Source: Neoaquamicrobium sediminum
Lineage (GTDB): Bacteria > Pseudomonadota > Alphaproteobacteria > Rhizobiales > Rhizobiaceae
DNA: 64,000 bases
Direction: 5' to 3'
NCBI RefSeq assembly: GCF_013240295.1
Contig: NZ_JABETK010000001.1
Coordinates: 1,674,001-1,738,000 of the forward strand
Below, piece after piece: positions 11,811 through 22,415 of the stretch. The notes under the pieces were generated by a model. It did not search any database and was not told where the DNA came from. It saw only the letters and a list, made by a program, of their open reading frames with translations. Made by a program: the position numbers and the translations under genes. Numbering within the stretch: position 1 is the first letter of the stretch; every line of letters begins with the position of its first letter.

Positions 11811-13114
11811 GCGGGGGCAAGGATACCCCCGGGGGCATCGATGTCGTCACCTTCGGCTGCCGGCTCAACACTTACGAATCCGAGGTGATGAGGCGCGAAG
11901 CGAATGCCGCCGGGCTCGGCGATCTTGGCGGCGGTGCCGTGATATTCAACACCTGCGCCGTCACGGGCGAGGCGGTGCGACAGGCCAGGCAGGCGATCCG
12001 CAAGGCGCGCCGCGACAACCCCGGCGCACGCATCATCGTCACGGGCTGTGCTGCCCAGACCGACCCCGACAGCTTCGTAGCGATGGACGAGGTCGATCTC
12101 GTCCTCGGCAACGAGGAGAAGCTGAAGGCGCACAATTATCGCGCGCTTCCCGATTTCGGGGTCAACGATTTCGAGAAGGCGCGCGTGAACGACATCATGT
12201 CGGTCACCGAGACGGCCTCGCATATGGTCGACGCCATCGAGGGCCGCGCGCGGGCCTTCGTGCAGGTGCAGAACGGCTGTAACCACCGCTGCACCTTCTG
12301 CATCATTCCTTACGGGCGCGGAAACTCGCGCTCGGTGCCGATGGGCGCCGCGGTCGACCAGGTCAAGCGCCTCGCCGGCAACGGTTATGCCGAAGTGGTT
12401 CTGACCGGCGTCGACATGACCGGCTACGGCGCCGATCTGCCGGGCAGCCCCAGGCTCGGCCGGCTGGTCAAGACGATCCTGAAGCAGGTGCCGGACCTCG
12501 CGCGGCTAAGGCTGTCGTCGATCGATTCGATCGAGGCGGATGACGAGCTGATGGAGGCCATCGCCACCGAGCCACGGCTGATGCCGCATCTGCATCTTTC
12601 GTTGCAGGCCGGCGACGATATGGTGCTGAAGCGTATGAAGCGCCGCCACCTTCGCGACGATTCGATCCGCTTCTGCGAAGATGTGCGGCAGCTTAGGCCC
12701 GACATCGTCTTCGGCGCCGACCTGATCGCCGGCTTCCCGACGGAAACCGAAGAAATGTTCGAGAACTCATTTAAGATCGTCGACGAGTGCGGACTTACGC
12801 ACCTGCACGTCTTCCCCTTCAGCCCGCGCGAGGGTACGCCCGCGGCGCGCATGCCGCAGGTCGATCGGACCGTCGTGAAGGAGCGTGCGGCGCGGCTTCG
12901 TGCCGCCGGCGACGCGGCCTATCGCCGGCATCTCGATGTGCTGGTCGGGACGCGGCAGCGCATTCTCGTGGAACGCGAAGGTATCGGCCGCGCGGAGGGC
13001 TTTACGCTGGCTGCGGTCGATGCGGGCAAGCCTGGCGACGTTGTCGAGGTTGCCGTTTCAGGGCATGACGGGGAGCGGCTGATCGCGCGCCCCCTCGCGG
13101 CGCAGGCTGCGTAA
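11807..13114 (+). CDS. mtaB: tRNA t6A37 methylthiotransferase MtaB
   Basis: Radical-SAM enzyme that adds a methylthio group to N6-threonylcarbamoyladenosine-37 in ANN-decoding tRNAs. The 435-residue protein has the N-terminal methylthiotransferase domain ([10 protein letters not shown]; further cluster cysteines in [10 protein letters not shown] and GCAAQTDP), the radical-SAM triad CNHRCTFC followed by [11 protein letters not shown], and a short TRAM-like C-terminus. The frame is open upstream inside dapF; the ATG at 11807 overlaps the dapF stop and is preferred. Confidence 0.93.
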   Translation: MSGGKDTPGGIDVVTFGCRLNTYESEVMRREANAAGLGDLGGGAVIFNTCAVTGEAVRQARQAIRKARRDNPGARIIVTGCAAQTDPDSFVAMDEVDLVLGNEEKLKAHNYRALPDFGVNDFEKARVNDIMSVTETASHMVDAIEGRARAFVQVQNGCNHRCTFCIIPYGRGNSRSVPMGAAVDQVKRLAGNGYAEVVLTGVDMTGYGADLPGSPRLGRLVKTILKQVPDLARLRLSSIDSIEADDELMEAIATEPRLMPHLHLSLQAGDDMVLKRMKRRHLRDDSIRFCEDVRQLRPDIVFGADLIAGFPTETEEMFENSFKIVDECGLTHLHVFPFSPREGTPAARMPQVDRTVVKERAARLRAAGDAAYRRHLDVLVGTRQRILVEREGIGRAEGFTLAAVDAGKPGDVVEVAVSGHDGERLIARPLAAQAA

Positions 13115-13130
13115 GGGGTACGCGGAAGAC

Positions 13131-14881
<1,751 letters not shown>

Positions 14882-14882
<1 letters not shown>

Positions 14883-15529
14883 TGAACGATCCCATTCTCG
14901 AGCGCGGTCCCGAAGACCCGAAGAAGAAAGAAATGAACCCCTTGCTCAAGCTTGCGCTGGAGCTGGGGCCTCTGCTCGTCTTCTTTTTCGCCAACGCGCG
15001 CGGTGAAAGCCTGATCGAGACCTGGCCGTCGCTGGGCTCTCTTGGTGGTCCGCTTTTTCTGGCCACCGGCCTGTTTATGGTCGCTACCGCCATCTCGCTT
15101 TCGGTGTCGTGGTTGCTGACCCGGTCGCTGCCGATCATGCCACTGGTGTCGGGCGTCGTCGTCTTCGTCTTCGGCGCACTGACCCTGTGGCTGCAGGACG
15201 AGATCTTCATCAAGATGAAGCCGACCATCGTGAACACGCTCTTCGGCACGGTGCTGCTCGGCGGGCTTTTCTTCGGCAGGTCGCTGCTTGGCTATGTGTT
15301 CGATTCGGCCTTCCGGCTCGATGCTGAAGGATGGCGCAAGCTGACATTGCGCTGGGGCCTGTTCTTCTTCTTCTTGGCCCTTGCGAACGAAGTGGTCTGG
15401 CGCAACTTCTCGACCGATTTCTGGGTTGCATTCAAGGTCTGGGGCATCATGCCGATCACCCTTGCCTTCACCTTCAGCCAGATGCCGCTGATCATGCGCC
15501 ACGCGCTGGAAGACAAGCCGGCCGAGTAA
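14882..15529 (+). CDS. yciB: Inner membrane-spanning protein YciB / septation protein A
   Basis: A 215-residue polytopic membrane protein of the YciB/IspZ family, associated with septation and envelope integrity. About five helices are visible, from [16 protein letters not shown] onward, with the conserved WNEF/WR-type segment [24 protein letters not shown] and the ending [15 protein letters not shown]. The ATG at 14882 shares one base with the ftsY stop; a TTG one codon earlier is also open, but the overlap makes ATG the better start. Confidence 0.9.
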
Positions 15530-15540
15530 GAGGACATCCG

Positions 15541-16159
15541 ATGGAGTTCATCACCACGCGCGAAGGCCTGAGGCAGCATTACCGGCAACCGGGTGACGGG
15601 CCGCTGCGCAAGGAACTACGCCTGCTCGACCATCACGCCCGCTCCTTCATCGGCAGGAGCCCTTTCGTGCTCATCGGCTCGTCCGACAATGCGGGCAATG
15701 CGGATGTGACGCCGAAAGGCGACAGACCGGGTTTCGTTGCCGTGCTCGATGACCACACGCTCGCGATTCCCGACCGGCCGGGCAACAACCGCCTCGACAC
15801 TTGGGAAAACGTCGTTGCCAACTCTGCTGTCGGCCTGCTGTTTCTCATCCCCGGCATGAACGAGACACTGCGCGTCAACGGCGAGGCACGCATCACCGCG
15901 GACGAAACGCTGCGAGACAGGCTAGCCGTGGACGGCAAGTTGCCGATCACCGTGCTGATCGTGTCCGTCCGTCAAGGCCTGCTACATGCATTGCGCCAAG
16001 GCCTTCATGCGATCGGAGCTGTGGAAGCCGGAAAGCTGGCCAGAGCGCGGCACGATGCCAACTCTGGGCGAAATCCTGCGCGATCAGCTTGCCTTGTCGG
16101 AATCGGCCGCAACGGTCGACAAGTCGCTCGACGAAGCCTACCGCAAGACCCTGTGGTAA
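15541..16159 (+). pseudogene. PPOX-class FMN-dependent flavoprotein (MSMEG_1061-like), frame broken by a 4-base duplication
   Basis: Pyridoxamine-5'-phosphate-oxidase-like flavoprotein. The first frame gives MEFITTREGLRQHYRQPG through NADVTPKGDRPGFV, DRPGNNRLDTWENV and NPxxGLLFLIPG-like segments up to residue about 143. After a tandem duplication of GTCC (15963-15970), the family C-terminus continues in another frame: CYMHCAKAFMRSELWKPE then SWPERGTMPTLGEILRDQ, stopping with TAA at 16157-16159. Removing one GTCC joins both halves into 204 residues reading VSVKACYMHCAKAF. The break could be real or a sequence error. It follows yciB by 11 bases. Confidence 0.8.
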
Positions 16160-16240
16160 GATCGGGTTGCGGCCACCGCTCACGCAACGACAGCCGCAAC
16201 CGCGTTGATCTTTGTCGGCAATTGGCGCTAAGTCGACGCC

Positions 16241-16600
16241 ATGATTACGAATCCCCGAGCGGGCCGTGGTGCCCATCGCGTCGTGTTGCTTTGCGGTTTC
16301 GCTTTTCTCCTTGCGGCCTGCGTTGCCGATGGACAGCAATCCGGCGGCGCGGAAGAGGTCGTGGCCACAACGCAGCCGCGTCACGCCACTTACAATTGCG
16401 GTGAGGACGGTGCGATATCGGTCGAGAATCGCAGTTCCTCGGTCAGGCTTGTTGAAGCGGAGGGCGATAGCTACGAGCTCCCGGCATCGCCGCCCACCCA
16501 GACCAGCCGCTATGGCGAGGGCGGGCTTGCCCTGGTTGTCGAAGGCCGTGAGGCGCTCTGGATGAAGGCTGGAAGCGAACCGCTTACCTGCGTTCGCTGA
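16241..16600 (+). CDS. MliC-like lipoprotein (C-type lysozyme inhibitor family)
   Basis: A 119-residue predicted lipoprotein. The signal peptide ends AFLLAACVAD, lipidated Cys27. The mature part fits the MliC fold: a cysteine strand YNCGEDG, the segment SSSVRLVEAEGDSYELP, SRYGEGGLALVVEGREALWM corresponding to the family SGARY...WxKG region, and a C-terminal LTCVR that would close the disulfide. Family members bind and block host C-type lysozyme from the outer membrane. Weak overall similarity makes the family call probable, not certain. Confidence 0.7.
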   Translation: MITNPRAGRGAHRVVLLCGFAFLLAACVADGQQSGGAEEVVATTQPRHATYNCGEDGAISVENRSSSVRLVEAEGDSYELPASPPTQTSRYGEGGLALVVEGREALWMKAGSEPLTCVR

Positions 16601-16633
16601 TTCGTTTTCGTGACGTCGGTCCGGTCCGCACGA

Positions 16634-16649
16634 CTTCAATCGATTGAAG
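16634..16649. promoter_or_regulatory. 16-base perfect palindrome upstream of sdhC, possible operator
   Basis: CTTCAATCGATTGAAG is a perfect palindrome with a central CG, the layout usual for LacI-family operators. It lies 46 bases upstream of the -35 element of the candidate sdh promoter and 34 bases after the stop of the MliC-like gene. No regulator gene is adjacent, so its function is inference. Confidence 0.4.
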
Positions 16650-16694
16650 CGAACTGCGGTCGAACGCATTGTGATCCGGCGTGGTTTTCCGGCT

Positions 16695-16723
16695 TTGACG
16701 CGCTGCAAAAACCGCATTAGAAA
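16695..16723 (+). promoter_or_regulatory. Candidate sigma-70 promoter of the sdh operon
   Basis: TTGACG (16695-16700), a 17-base spacer and TAGAAA (16718-16723) match the housekeeping consensus at 5/6 and 4/6 positions, 85 bases before the sdhC start. There is no terminator or other gene between it and sdhC. Confidence 0.5.
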
Positions 16724-16807
16724 GCCGGCAGCCACAGGTCGCGTTCCGAACCGCCGATGCCGTTTTCAGCGGGCTTTGCGAGCGTAGCCGCCATCTCCCG
16801 GGGAGCC

Positions 16808-17212
16808 ATGAGCAAATCCGCAGCCACCCGCGCCAGACCGCTTTCGCCGCATCTGTTCATCTACAAGCCAATTCCGACGATGATGATGTCGATCGTGCAT
16901 CGCATCACTGGCGTCGCGCTCTATTTTGGCATTGTGCTGTTTGCGGTCTGGCTGCTGGCCGCCGCGACGTCGCAAGAGTGGTTCGACACGATCAGCGCGG
17001 TCTACGGCTCCTGGATCGGTCGGCTCATCCTGTTCGGCTTCACCTGGGCGCTCCTCCACCACATGCTGGGCGGTATCCGTCATTTCGTCATGGATGCGGG
17101 CCTCGGTCTTGAGAAACATTTCTCGACCAGGGTTGCCGTTGCGATGCCCTTCGTTTCCGTGGCTCTGACCATCATCCTGTGGGTGATCGGCTATCTCGCG
17201 CGGGGAGCCTGA
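16808..17212 (+). CDS. sdhC: Succinate dehydrogenase cytochrome b556 subunit
   Basis: Membrane anchor subunit of complex II, 134 residues with three transmembrane helices ([57 protein letters not shown]). It starts [12 protein letters not shown], the usual SdhC opening, carries the SIVHRITG motif lining the quinone site, and the haem-ligand histidine region [12 protein letters not shown]. An in-frame ATG at 16757 is possible; the ATG at 16808, preceded by GGGAG, matches homologue length. sdhD begins 1 base after its stop. Confidence 0.95.
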   Translation: MSKSAATRARPLSPHLFIYKPIPTMMMSIVHRITGVALYFGIVLFAVWLLAAATSQEWFDTISAVYGSWIGRLILFGFTWALLHHMLGGIRHFVMDAGLGLEKHFSTRVAVAMPFVSVALTIILWVIGYLARGA

Positions 17213-17213
17213 C

Positions 17214-17597
17214 ATGACCGATTTTCGTACGCCGCTTTCGCGTGTCCGCGGCCTCGGGGCCGCTCGTGAAGGCACTGGCCATTTCTGGTATCAACGCGTC
17301 ACCGCGGTCGCCAATCTGCCGCTGGTGTTGTTTTTCATAGGGCTCGTCATCGCGCTCAGCGATGCCTCCTATGCCGATGTGCGCGCCACCCTCGGCAATC
17401 CATTCGTGACGCTCGCGCTCGTGCTGGCTGTGATTTCGATCTGCTATCACATGAAGCTCGGCATGCAGATGGTGATCGAGGATTACGTCCATGACGAACT
17501 CCTCAAGATCATCTCGCTGCTGCTCAACATCTTTTTCGCCCTTATCGTCGGCGCGGTCTGCATCTTCGCGCTGCTCAAGATCGCATTCGGAGGCTGA
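17214..17597 (+). CDS. sdhD: Succinate dehydrogenase hydrophobic membrane anchor subunit
   Basis: Second membrane anchor of complex II, 127 residues with three helices. The opening [20 protein letters not shown] and the segment [17 protein letters not shown] are characteristic of alphaproteobacterial SdhD; the histidine in CYHMKLGMQ is the likely second haem b ligand. It lies between sdhC and the GTG start of sdhA, with gaps of 1 and 3 bases. Confidence 0.95.
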   Translation: MTDFRTPLSRVRGLGAAREGTGHFWYQRVTAVANLPLVLFFIGLVIALSDASYADVRATLGNPFVTLALVLAVISICYHMKLGMQMVIEDYVHDELLKIISLLLNIFFALIVGAVCIFALLKIAFGG

Positions 17598-17600
17598 GGC

Positions 17601-19447
17601 GTGGCCGAGACAAGAAACAACGTCGAAAAGCCGGGCGTGACTGGAAGCGCCTACACCTATGTCGATCACAAGTTCGACGTCGTTGTCGTGGGTGCCGGCG
17701 GCGCCGGGCTGCGCGCGACACTCGGCATGGCCGAGCAGGGCCTGAAGACGGCCTGCATCACCAAGGTTTTCCCGACACGCTCGCACACCGTCGCCGCACA
17801 GGGCGGCATCGCCGCCTCGCTCCAGAACATGGGGCCGGACAACTGGCAGTGGCACCTCTACGACACCGTCAAGGGCTCGGACTGGCTCGGCGATGTCGAT
17901 GCCATGGAATACCTCGCGCGCGAGGCGCCAGCCGCAGTCTACGAACTCGAGCATTATGGCGTGCCCTTCTCGCGCACCGAGGATGGCCGCATCTACCAGC
18001 GTCCGTTCGGCGGCCACATGCAGAATTTCGGCGACGGCCCGCCCGTGCAGCGTACCTGTGCCGCCGCCGACCGCACCGGCCATGCGATCCTGCACACGCT
18101 CTATGGCCAGTCGGTCAAGAACAACGCCCAGTTCTTCATCGAGTATTTCGCGCTCGACCTGATCATGACCGACGGTGTGTGCACCGGTGTCGTGGCCTGG
18201 AACCTCGATGACGGCACCATCCATCGCTTCGCAGCCAAGATGGTGGTGCTGGCGACCGGCGGCTACGGCCGCTCCTATTTCTCCGCCACCTCGGCTCACA
18301 CCTGCACCGGCGACGGCAATGGCATGGTCGCACGCGCCGGGTTGCCGCTGCAGGACATGGAGTTTGTCCAATTCCACCCGACCGGCATCTACGGCGCGGG
18401 CTGCCTCATCACCGAGGGCGCGCGCGGCGAGGGTGGCTATCTCGTCAATTCCGAGGGCGAACGCTTCATGGAGCGTTATGCGCCTTCGGCCAAGGACCTT
18501 GCCTCGCGCGACGTCGTTTCGCGCTGCATGACGATGGAAATCCGCGAAGGTCGCGGCGTAGGCAAGGCCAAGGACCATATCTTCCTTCACCTCGACCATC
18601 TTGACCCGGCGGTCCTTCACGAGCGCCTGCCGGGCATCTCCGAGTCGGCGAAAATCTTCGCCGGTGTCGACGTCACCCGGGAGCCGATCCCGGTGCTGCC
18701 GACGGTGCACTACAATATGGGCGGCATCCCGACCAATTACTGGGGCGAGGTGCTGAACGCCGACCACGACAATCCGGAGCGCATCCAGCCCGGCCTGATG
18801 GCGGTCGGCGAGGCGGGTTGCGCCTCGGTGCATGGCGCCAACAGGCTCGGGTCCAATTCGTTGATTGATCTGGTCGTCTTCGGCCGCGCGGCGGCGATCC
18901 GTGCCGGCCAGGTGATCGACCGCGAGGCGCCGATTCCGGCGGTCAACGTTGCCGCCTGCGACAAGATCATGGAGCGCTTCGATCGTATCCGCCACGCCGA
19001 CGGCTCCCAGCCCACGGCTGAGCTGCGTGAAAAGATGCAGCGCGCCATGCAGGAAGACGCCGCCGTCTTCCGCACGCAGGAGACGCTCGAGCAGGGCTGC
19101 AAGCGCATCTCGGCGATCTGGAGCGAGCTCCCCGACATCAAGGTCCACGACCGGTCGATGATCTGGAACTCGGATCTCGTCGAGACGCTGGAGCTCGAGA
19201 ACCTGATGGCCTGCGCCATCACCACCGTCTACGGCGCGGAAGCTCGCAAGGAGAGCCGCGGGCGCACGCCCGCGAGGACTTCGACAGCCGCGACGACGTC
19301 AACTGGCGCAAGCACACGCTGTCGTGGGTGGACGAGGCCGGTAACGTCAAGCTCGACTACCGGCCGGTGCACACCGAGACGATGCTGCCGGAATCGGAAG
19401 GCGGCATCAGCCTGGCCAAGATCGCGCCCAAGGCGCGGGTTTACTGA
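17601..19447 (+). pseudogene. sdhA: Succinate dehydrogenase flavoprotein subunit, frame broken near the 3' end (probable one-base deletion)
   Basis: Catalytic FAD subunit of complex II. From a GTG start the frame shows the FAD-binding motif [21 protein letters not shown], the FAD-attachment segment [14 protein letters not shown], the active-site segment [12 protein letters not shown] and [19 protein letters not shown]. At about 19258-19265 the frame is lost after [11 protein letters not shown]; adding one base restores the expected ending [18 protein letters not shown] through [20 protein letters not shown] with TGA at 19445-19447, a 615-residue protein of normal length. As read, the frame instead runs over sdhB to 19685. 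An aerobe with an otherwise intact sdhCDAB operon is unlikely to lack SdhA, so a sequence error is the better explanation. Confidence 0.9.
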
Positions 19448-19462
19448 TCGCGAGGCAGAAGA

Positions 19463-20242
19463 ATGGTTGAACTCACCCTTCCCAAGAACTCGCGGGTCAA
19501 TGAAGGCAAGGTCTGGCCGAAGCCGGAAGGCGCCACCAACCTGCGCGAGTACCGCATCTATCGCTGGTCGCCCGATGACGACGAGAACCCGCGCGTCGAC
19601 ACCTATCATGTCGACATGGACGATTGCGGCCCCATGGTGCTCGACGCGCTGTTGTGGATCAAGAACAAGGTCGACCCGACGCTGACACTGCGCCGCTCCT
19701 GCCGCGAAGGGATCTGCGGCTCCTGCGCCATGAACATCGACGGCACCAACACGCTTGCCTGCACCAAAGGCGCGGACGAGATTTCGGGTGCGGTGCGCGT
19801 TTATCCGCTGCCGCACATGCCGGTGGTGAAGGACCTCGTGCCGGACCTCACCGTGCCCTACGCGCAGCTCTCCTCGATCCAGCCCTGGCTGCAGACGGTT
19901 TCGCCGGAGCCGGCGAAGGAATGGAAGCAGAGCCACGAGGATCGCGCCAAGCTCGACGGTCTCTATGAGTGCATTCTCTGCTTCTGCTGCCAGACCTCAT
20001 GCCCGTCCTACTGGTGGAACGGCGAGCGCTATCTGGGGCCGGCCGTGCTGCTCCAAGCCTATCGCTGGCTCATCGACTCCAGAGACGAGGCGACCGGCGA
20101 GCGTCTCGACAACCTGGAAGACCCCTTCCGCCTCTATCGCTGCCACACGATCATGAACTGTACGCAGGCCTGCCCGAAGGGGCTGAACCCGGCCAAGGCG
20201 ATTGCGGAAATCAAGAAGATGATGGTGGAACGCCGGGTCTAG
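19463..20242 (+). CDS. sdhB: Succinate dehydrogenase iron-sulfur subunit
   Basis: Electron-transfer subunit of complex II, 259 residues. The N-terminal ferredoxin domain has the [2Fe-2S] motif [15 protein letters not shown] with a distal cysteine in NTLACTKG. The C-terminal domain has [16 protein letters not shown] and [17 protein letters not shown] for the [4Fe-4S] and [3Fe-4S] clusters. It begins 15 bases after the repaired sdhA stop and closes the operon. Confidence 0.97.
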   Translation: MVELTLPKNSRVNEGKVWPKPEGATNLREYRIYRWSPDDDENPRVDTYHVDMDDCGPMVLDALLWIKNKVDPTLTLRRSCREGICGSCAMNIDGTNTLACTKGADEISGAVRVYPLPHMPVVKDLVPDLTVPYAQLSSIQPWLQTVSPEPAKEWKQSHEDRAKLDGLYECILCFCCQTSCPSYWWNGERYLGPAVLLQAYRWLIDSRDEATGERLDNLEDPFRLYRCHTIMNCTQACPKGLNPAKAIAEIKKMMVERRV

Positions 20243-20252
20243 GCGGCTCGCG

Positions 20253-21296
20253 ATGCTGCCAGCCAGAGTCACGGAACTGTTCGAACGTCAGGCCAGGGCG
20301 GGCGAGGATCTGGGCTCGCCCTTCACTGCCATGCTTTGCCGGGCCCTGGCCAGCGTCGTAGACGACGGAACGGCCACAGGTCGGCGGATTATCGGCTGGC
20401 AAGGAGATGCAAGGGCAGCACTCGTCGTGACCCGCCTGTGCGGTGGTCTCCACCGGCTCGTCCTGTCGGGCATGGACGACGACCTGCGTGCAGCCTATCC
20501 GCCCAACAGGGTTTCCGATGCCGAACTGGCGGGCGCGCTTTCACGTGCCATCGAGCGACACGACAGGCTGCTTCGCGATTGGCTGGATTCGGCGCCACAG
20601 ACCAACGAGATCGCGCGCTCGGCGATGTTGCTACCCGGCTTTCTGGCGATCGCGCGCGAGAGCGGCCTGCCGCTGACGCTTTGCGAGATCGGTTCGAGCG
20701 CGGGGCTCAATCTGCTTTTCGACCGCTTTTCCTATAGCTACGGTGATGCGCACTGGGGCGACAGGGCTTCACCGGTTCACCTTGCACCGCAGATCAAGGG
20801 CAATGTGCCGCCGCTGGACGGCGTGCTTACGGTACGGTCACGTTGGGGCTGCGACATCGCTCCCGTCGACATCGCGTCGGAAGAGGGCCGGATGCGGCTG
20901 CGCTCCTATGTGTGGCCGGACCAGCCCGAGCGATTGCAGCGTCTCGACGGTGCGCTGGCGCTAGCCGAACAGCATCCTGTCGCGGTGGCAAAGGCGGACG
21001 CCGGCGAATTCGTGCGGGCAACGCTAGCGCAACGGTCGGCAGGCGAGGCCTTCGTCGTCTTCCATTCGATCATGTGGCAATACATGCCCCGCCAGACGAA
21101 GGACGAGATTCTGGCGGCGCTGTCCGAGGCCGGCCGGGAAGCGAGCACTGCCGCACCGCTCTACAGGCTTCGCATGGAGCCGCGCGATCCGCAGGACGGC
21201 TGGGCGACGCTCAGCCTGACGACATGGCCCGGCGGCGAGACGCGCAGGCTCGCCAGATGCGACTTCCATGGCCGCTGGATCGAGTGGCAGGATTAG
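20253..21296 (+). CDS. DUF2332 domain-containing protein
   Basis: A 347-residue protein of the DUF2332 family, function unknown. Recognisable are SPFTAMLCRALA near the start, the segment TLCEIGSSAGLNLLFDRFSY, which looks like an S-adenosylmethionine-type glycine loop (EIGxSAGLN), RSRWGCDIAPVDI, and FVVFHSIMWQYMP. A methyltransferase-like fold is an inference from that loop. It starts 10 bases after sdhB and may be cotranscribed with sdh; that placement says little about function. Confidence 0.8.
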   Translation: MLPARVTELFERQARAGEDLGSPFTAMLCRALASVVDDGTATGRRIIGWQGDARAALVVTRLCGGLHRLVLSGMDDDLRAAYPPNRVSDAELAGALSRAIERHDRLLRDWLDSAPQTNEIARSAMLLPGFLAIARESGLPLTLCEIGSSAGLNLLFDRFSYSYGDAHWGDRASPVHLAPQIKGNVPPLDGVLTVRSRWGCDIAPVDIASEEGRMRLRSYVWPDQPERLQRLDGALALAEQHPVAVAKADAGEFVRATLAQRSAGEAFVVFHSIMWQYMPRQTKDEILAALSEAGREASTAAPLYRLRMEPRDPQDGWATLSLTTWPGGETRRLARCDFHGRWIEWQD

Positions 21297-21308
21297 CCGC
21301 ACGCAATC

Positions 21309-21770
21309 TCAGGATGCGTCGTAGCGGATCACGAAGGCCGTCCAGTCGGCTGGCGCAGCGATCTGCTCGTAGAGCTTGCGGCCTTCCTCGGGCTGGCGCG
21401 GCGCATTGAGCGCCAGCCGCGACCAGCCGCGTTCCTCGGCCTGATCGGCGAGCAAGTCGATCAGCGCCTTGGCGATTCCCTTCTTGCGATGGTCGTGGTG
21501 CACGTAAAGGTGATCGACCTGACCGCAGCGCAGCCCGGTGACGGGGTCCGGCAGGTCGGTGAAGATCGCGAAGCCGACGAGATCGCCGTCGATCCGCGCG
21601 CCCATCACCTCGGCTGTGCGGTCCTGCAGGAGCGTCTCGGCGTAGAACTCGTCCGGCCGGCGCGGGGCGCCGCGCTTCAGCGCCTGGGCATAGGCGGCCA
21701 GCAACGGCGCCAAGTCGCGCGCGTCGCGCAGGCGCAGGAGGGTGATGTCGATCTGGTGATTGGCAGCCAT
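21309..21770 (-). CDS. GNAT family N-acetyltransferase
   Basis: A 153-residue acetyltransferase. The acetyl-CoA binding motif A is VDHLYVHHDHRKKGIAKALID, followed by AEERGWSRLALNAPRQPEEGRKLYEQIA. The substrate is unknown. An in-frame ATG at 21833 exists, but the ATG at 21770 begins at a segment (MAANHQIDITLLRLRDARD) typical of GNAT N-termini. It converges with the DUF2332 gene. Confidence 0.85.
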   Translation of the reverse strand: MAANHQIDITLLRLRDARDLAPLLAAYAQALKRGAPRRPDEFYAETLLQDRTAEVMGARIDGDLVGFAIFTDLPDPVTGLRCGQVDHLYVHHDHRKKGIAKALIDLLADQAEERGWSRLALNAPRQPEEGRKLYEQIAAPADWTAFVIRYDAS

Positions 21771-21992
21771 GGAGATGTCCTCGTGTCCGGTCCCCCTTTC
21801 AGTCCTTTCGCGCCGGCCTGTCAATGCGGCCAACGGGCTATAGCGCGGTCACCACGCCGCTGGTCCGTCCGCGCGCGGTCGGTTAACCATATTGCTGCGT
21901 CACGGTGCAGCGGCGGCGCGAGGGGCCTTAACAAAGGTTAATAAGTCGTTAAAATCCCGGGTCGAGCTGGCGTCCAACCTGGGAGCAATGCC

Positions 21993-22349
21993 ATGCGCAC
22001 AATCTGTCTCGCAATCGGTGCGGGCGCCCTTGCCGTCATGGCGTCAGGCGCGGCCATGGCCGGAGACTACAGGGATCGCGTTCACGCGGACTCCTTTGGC
22101 AATCTGGTCATCTACAGCCATGCGGGCCACCAGCGAATTCTCGTCGGCATGGGCCATGTCGCCGAATCCTACAACCTGACCGGCTCCTACTACGAGCCGG
22201 AGGAGCCACAGGTCGTCTATCTGGACGAGGAGCGCGACATGCAGCAGATCCGCCACTGCTCGCGACCGCCTTATGTCTGGAAAGGGCGCGACCGCATGTA
22301 CGGTCTGCCGGAGGGAGTGGTGCCGCAGGCGCCACTGGTATGCCGATAG
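21993..22349 (+). CDS. Small secreted protein of unknown function
   Basis: A 118-residue protein with a clear Sec signal (MRTICLAIGAGALAVMAS, cleavage after AMA near residue 24). The mature part is rich in Tyr, His and acidic residues, has two cysteines (RHCSRPPYVW and the C-terminal VCR) that could form a disulfide, and no domain I recognise. Upstream the DNA is unusually AT-rich for this genome (21925-21960), consistent with its own promoter. Confidence 0.7.
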   Translation: MRTICLAIGAGALAVMASGAAMAGDYRDRVHADSFGNLVIYSHAGHQRILVGMGHVAESYNLTGSYYEPEEPQVVYLDEERDMQQIRHCSRPPYVWKGRDRMYGLPEGVVPQAPLVCR

Positions 22350-22415
22350 CAGCCGTCGTGCCGGCAGCATGATCCGGTCATCTTTCCTGCGCCAATGGCA
22401 GGACAAGGAGCGTCG

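Noticed and set aside
17172..19148. 658-codon minus-strand frame opposite sdhD and sdhA
   Set aside because: Shadow of sdhA codon bias; low-complexity His/Arg/Asp composition.
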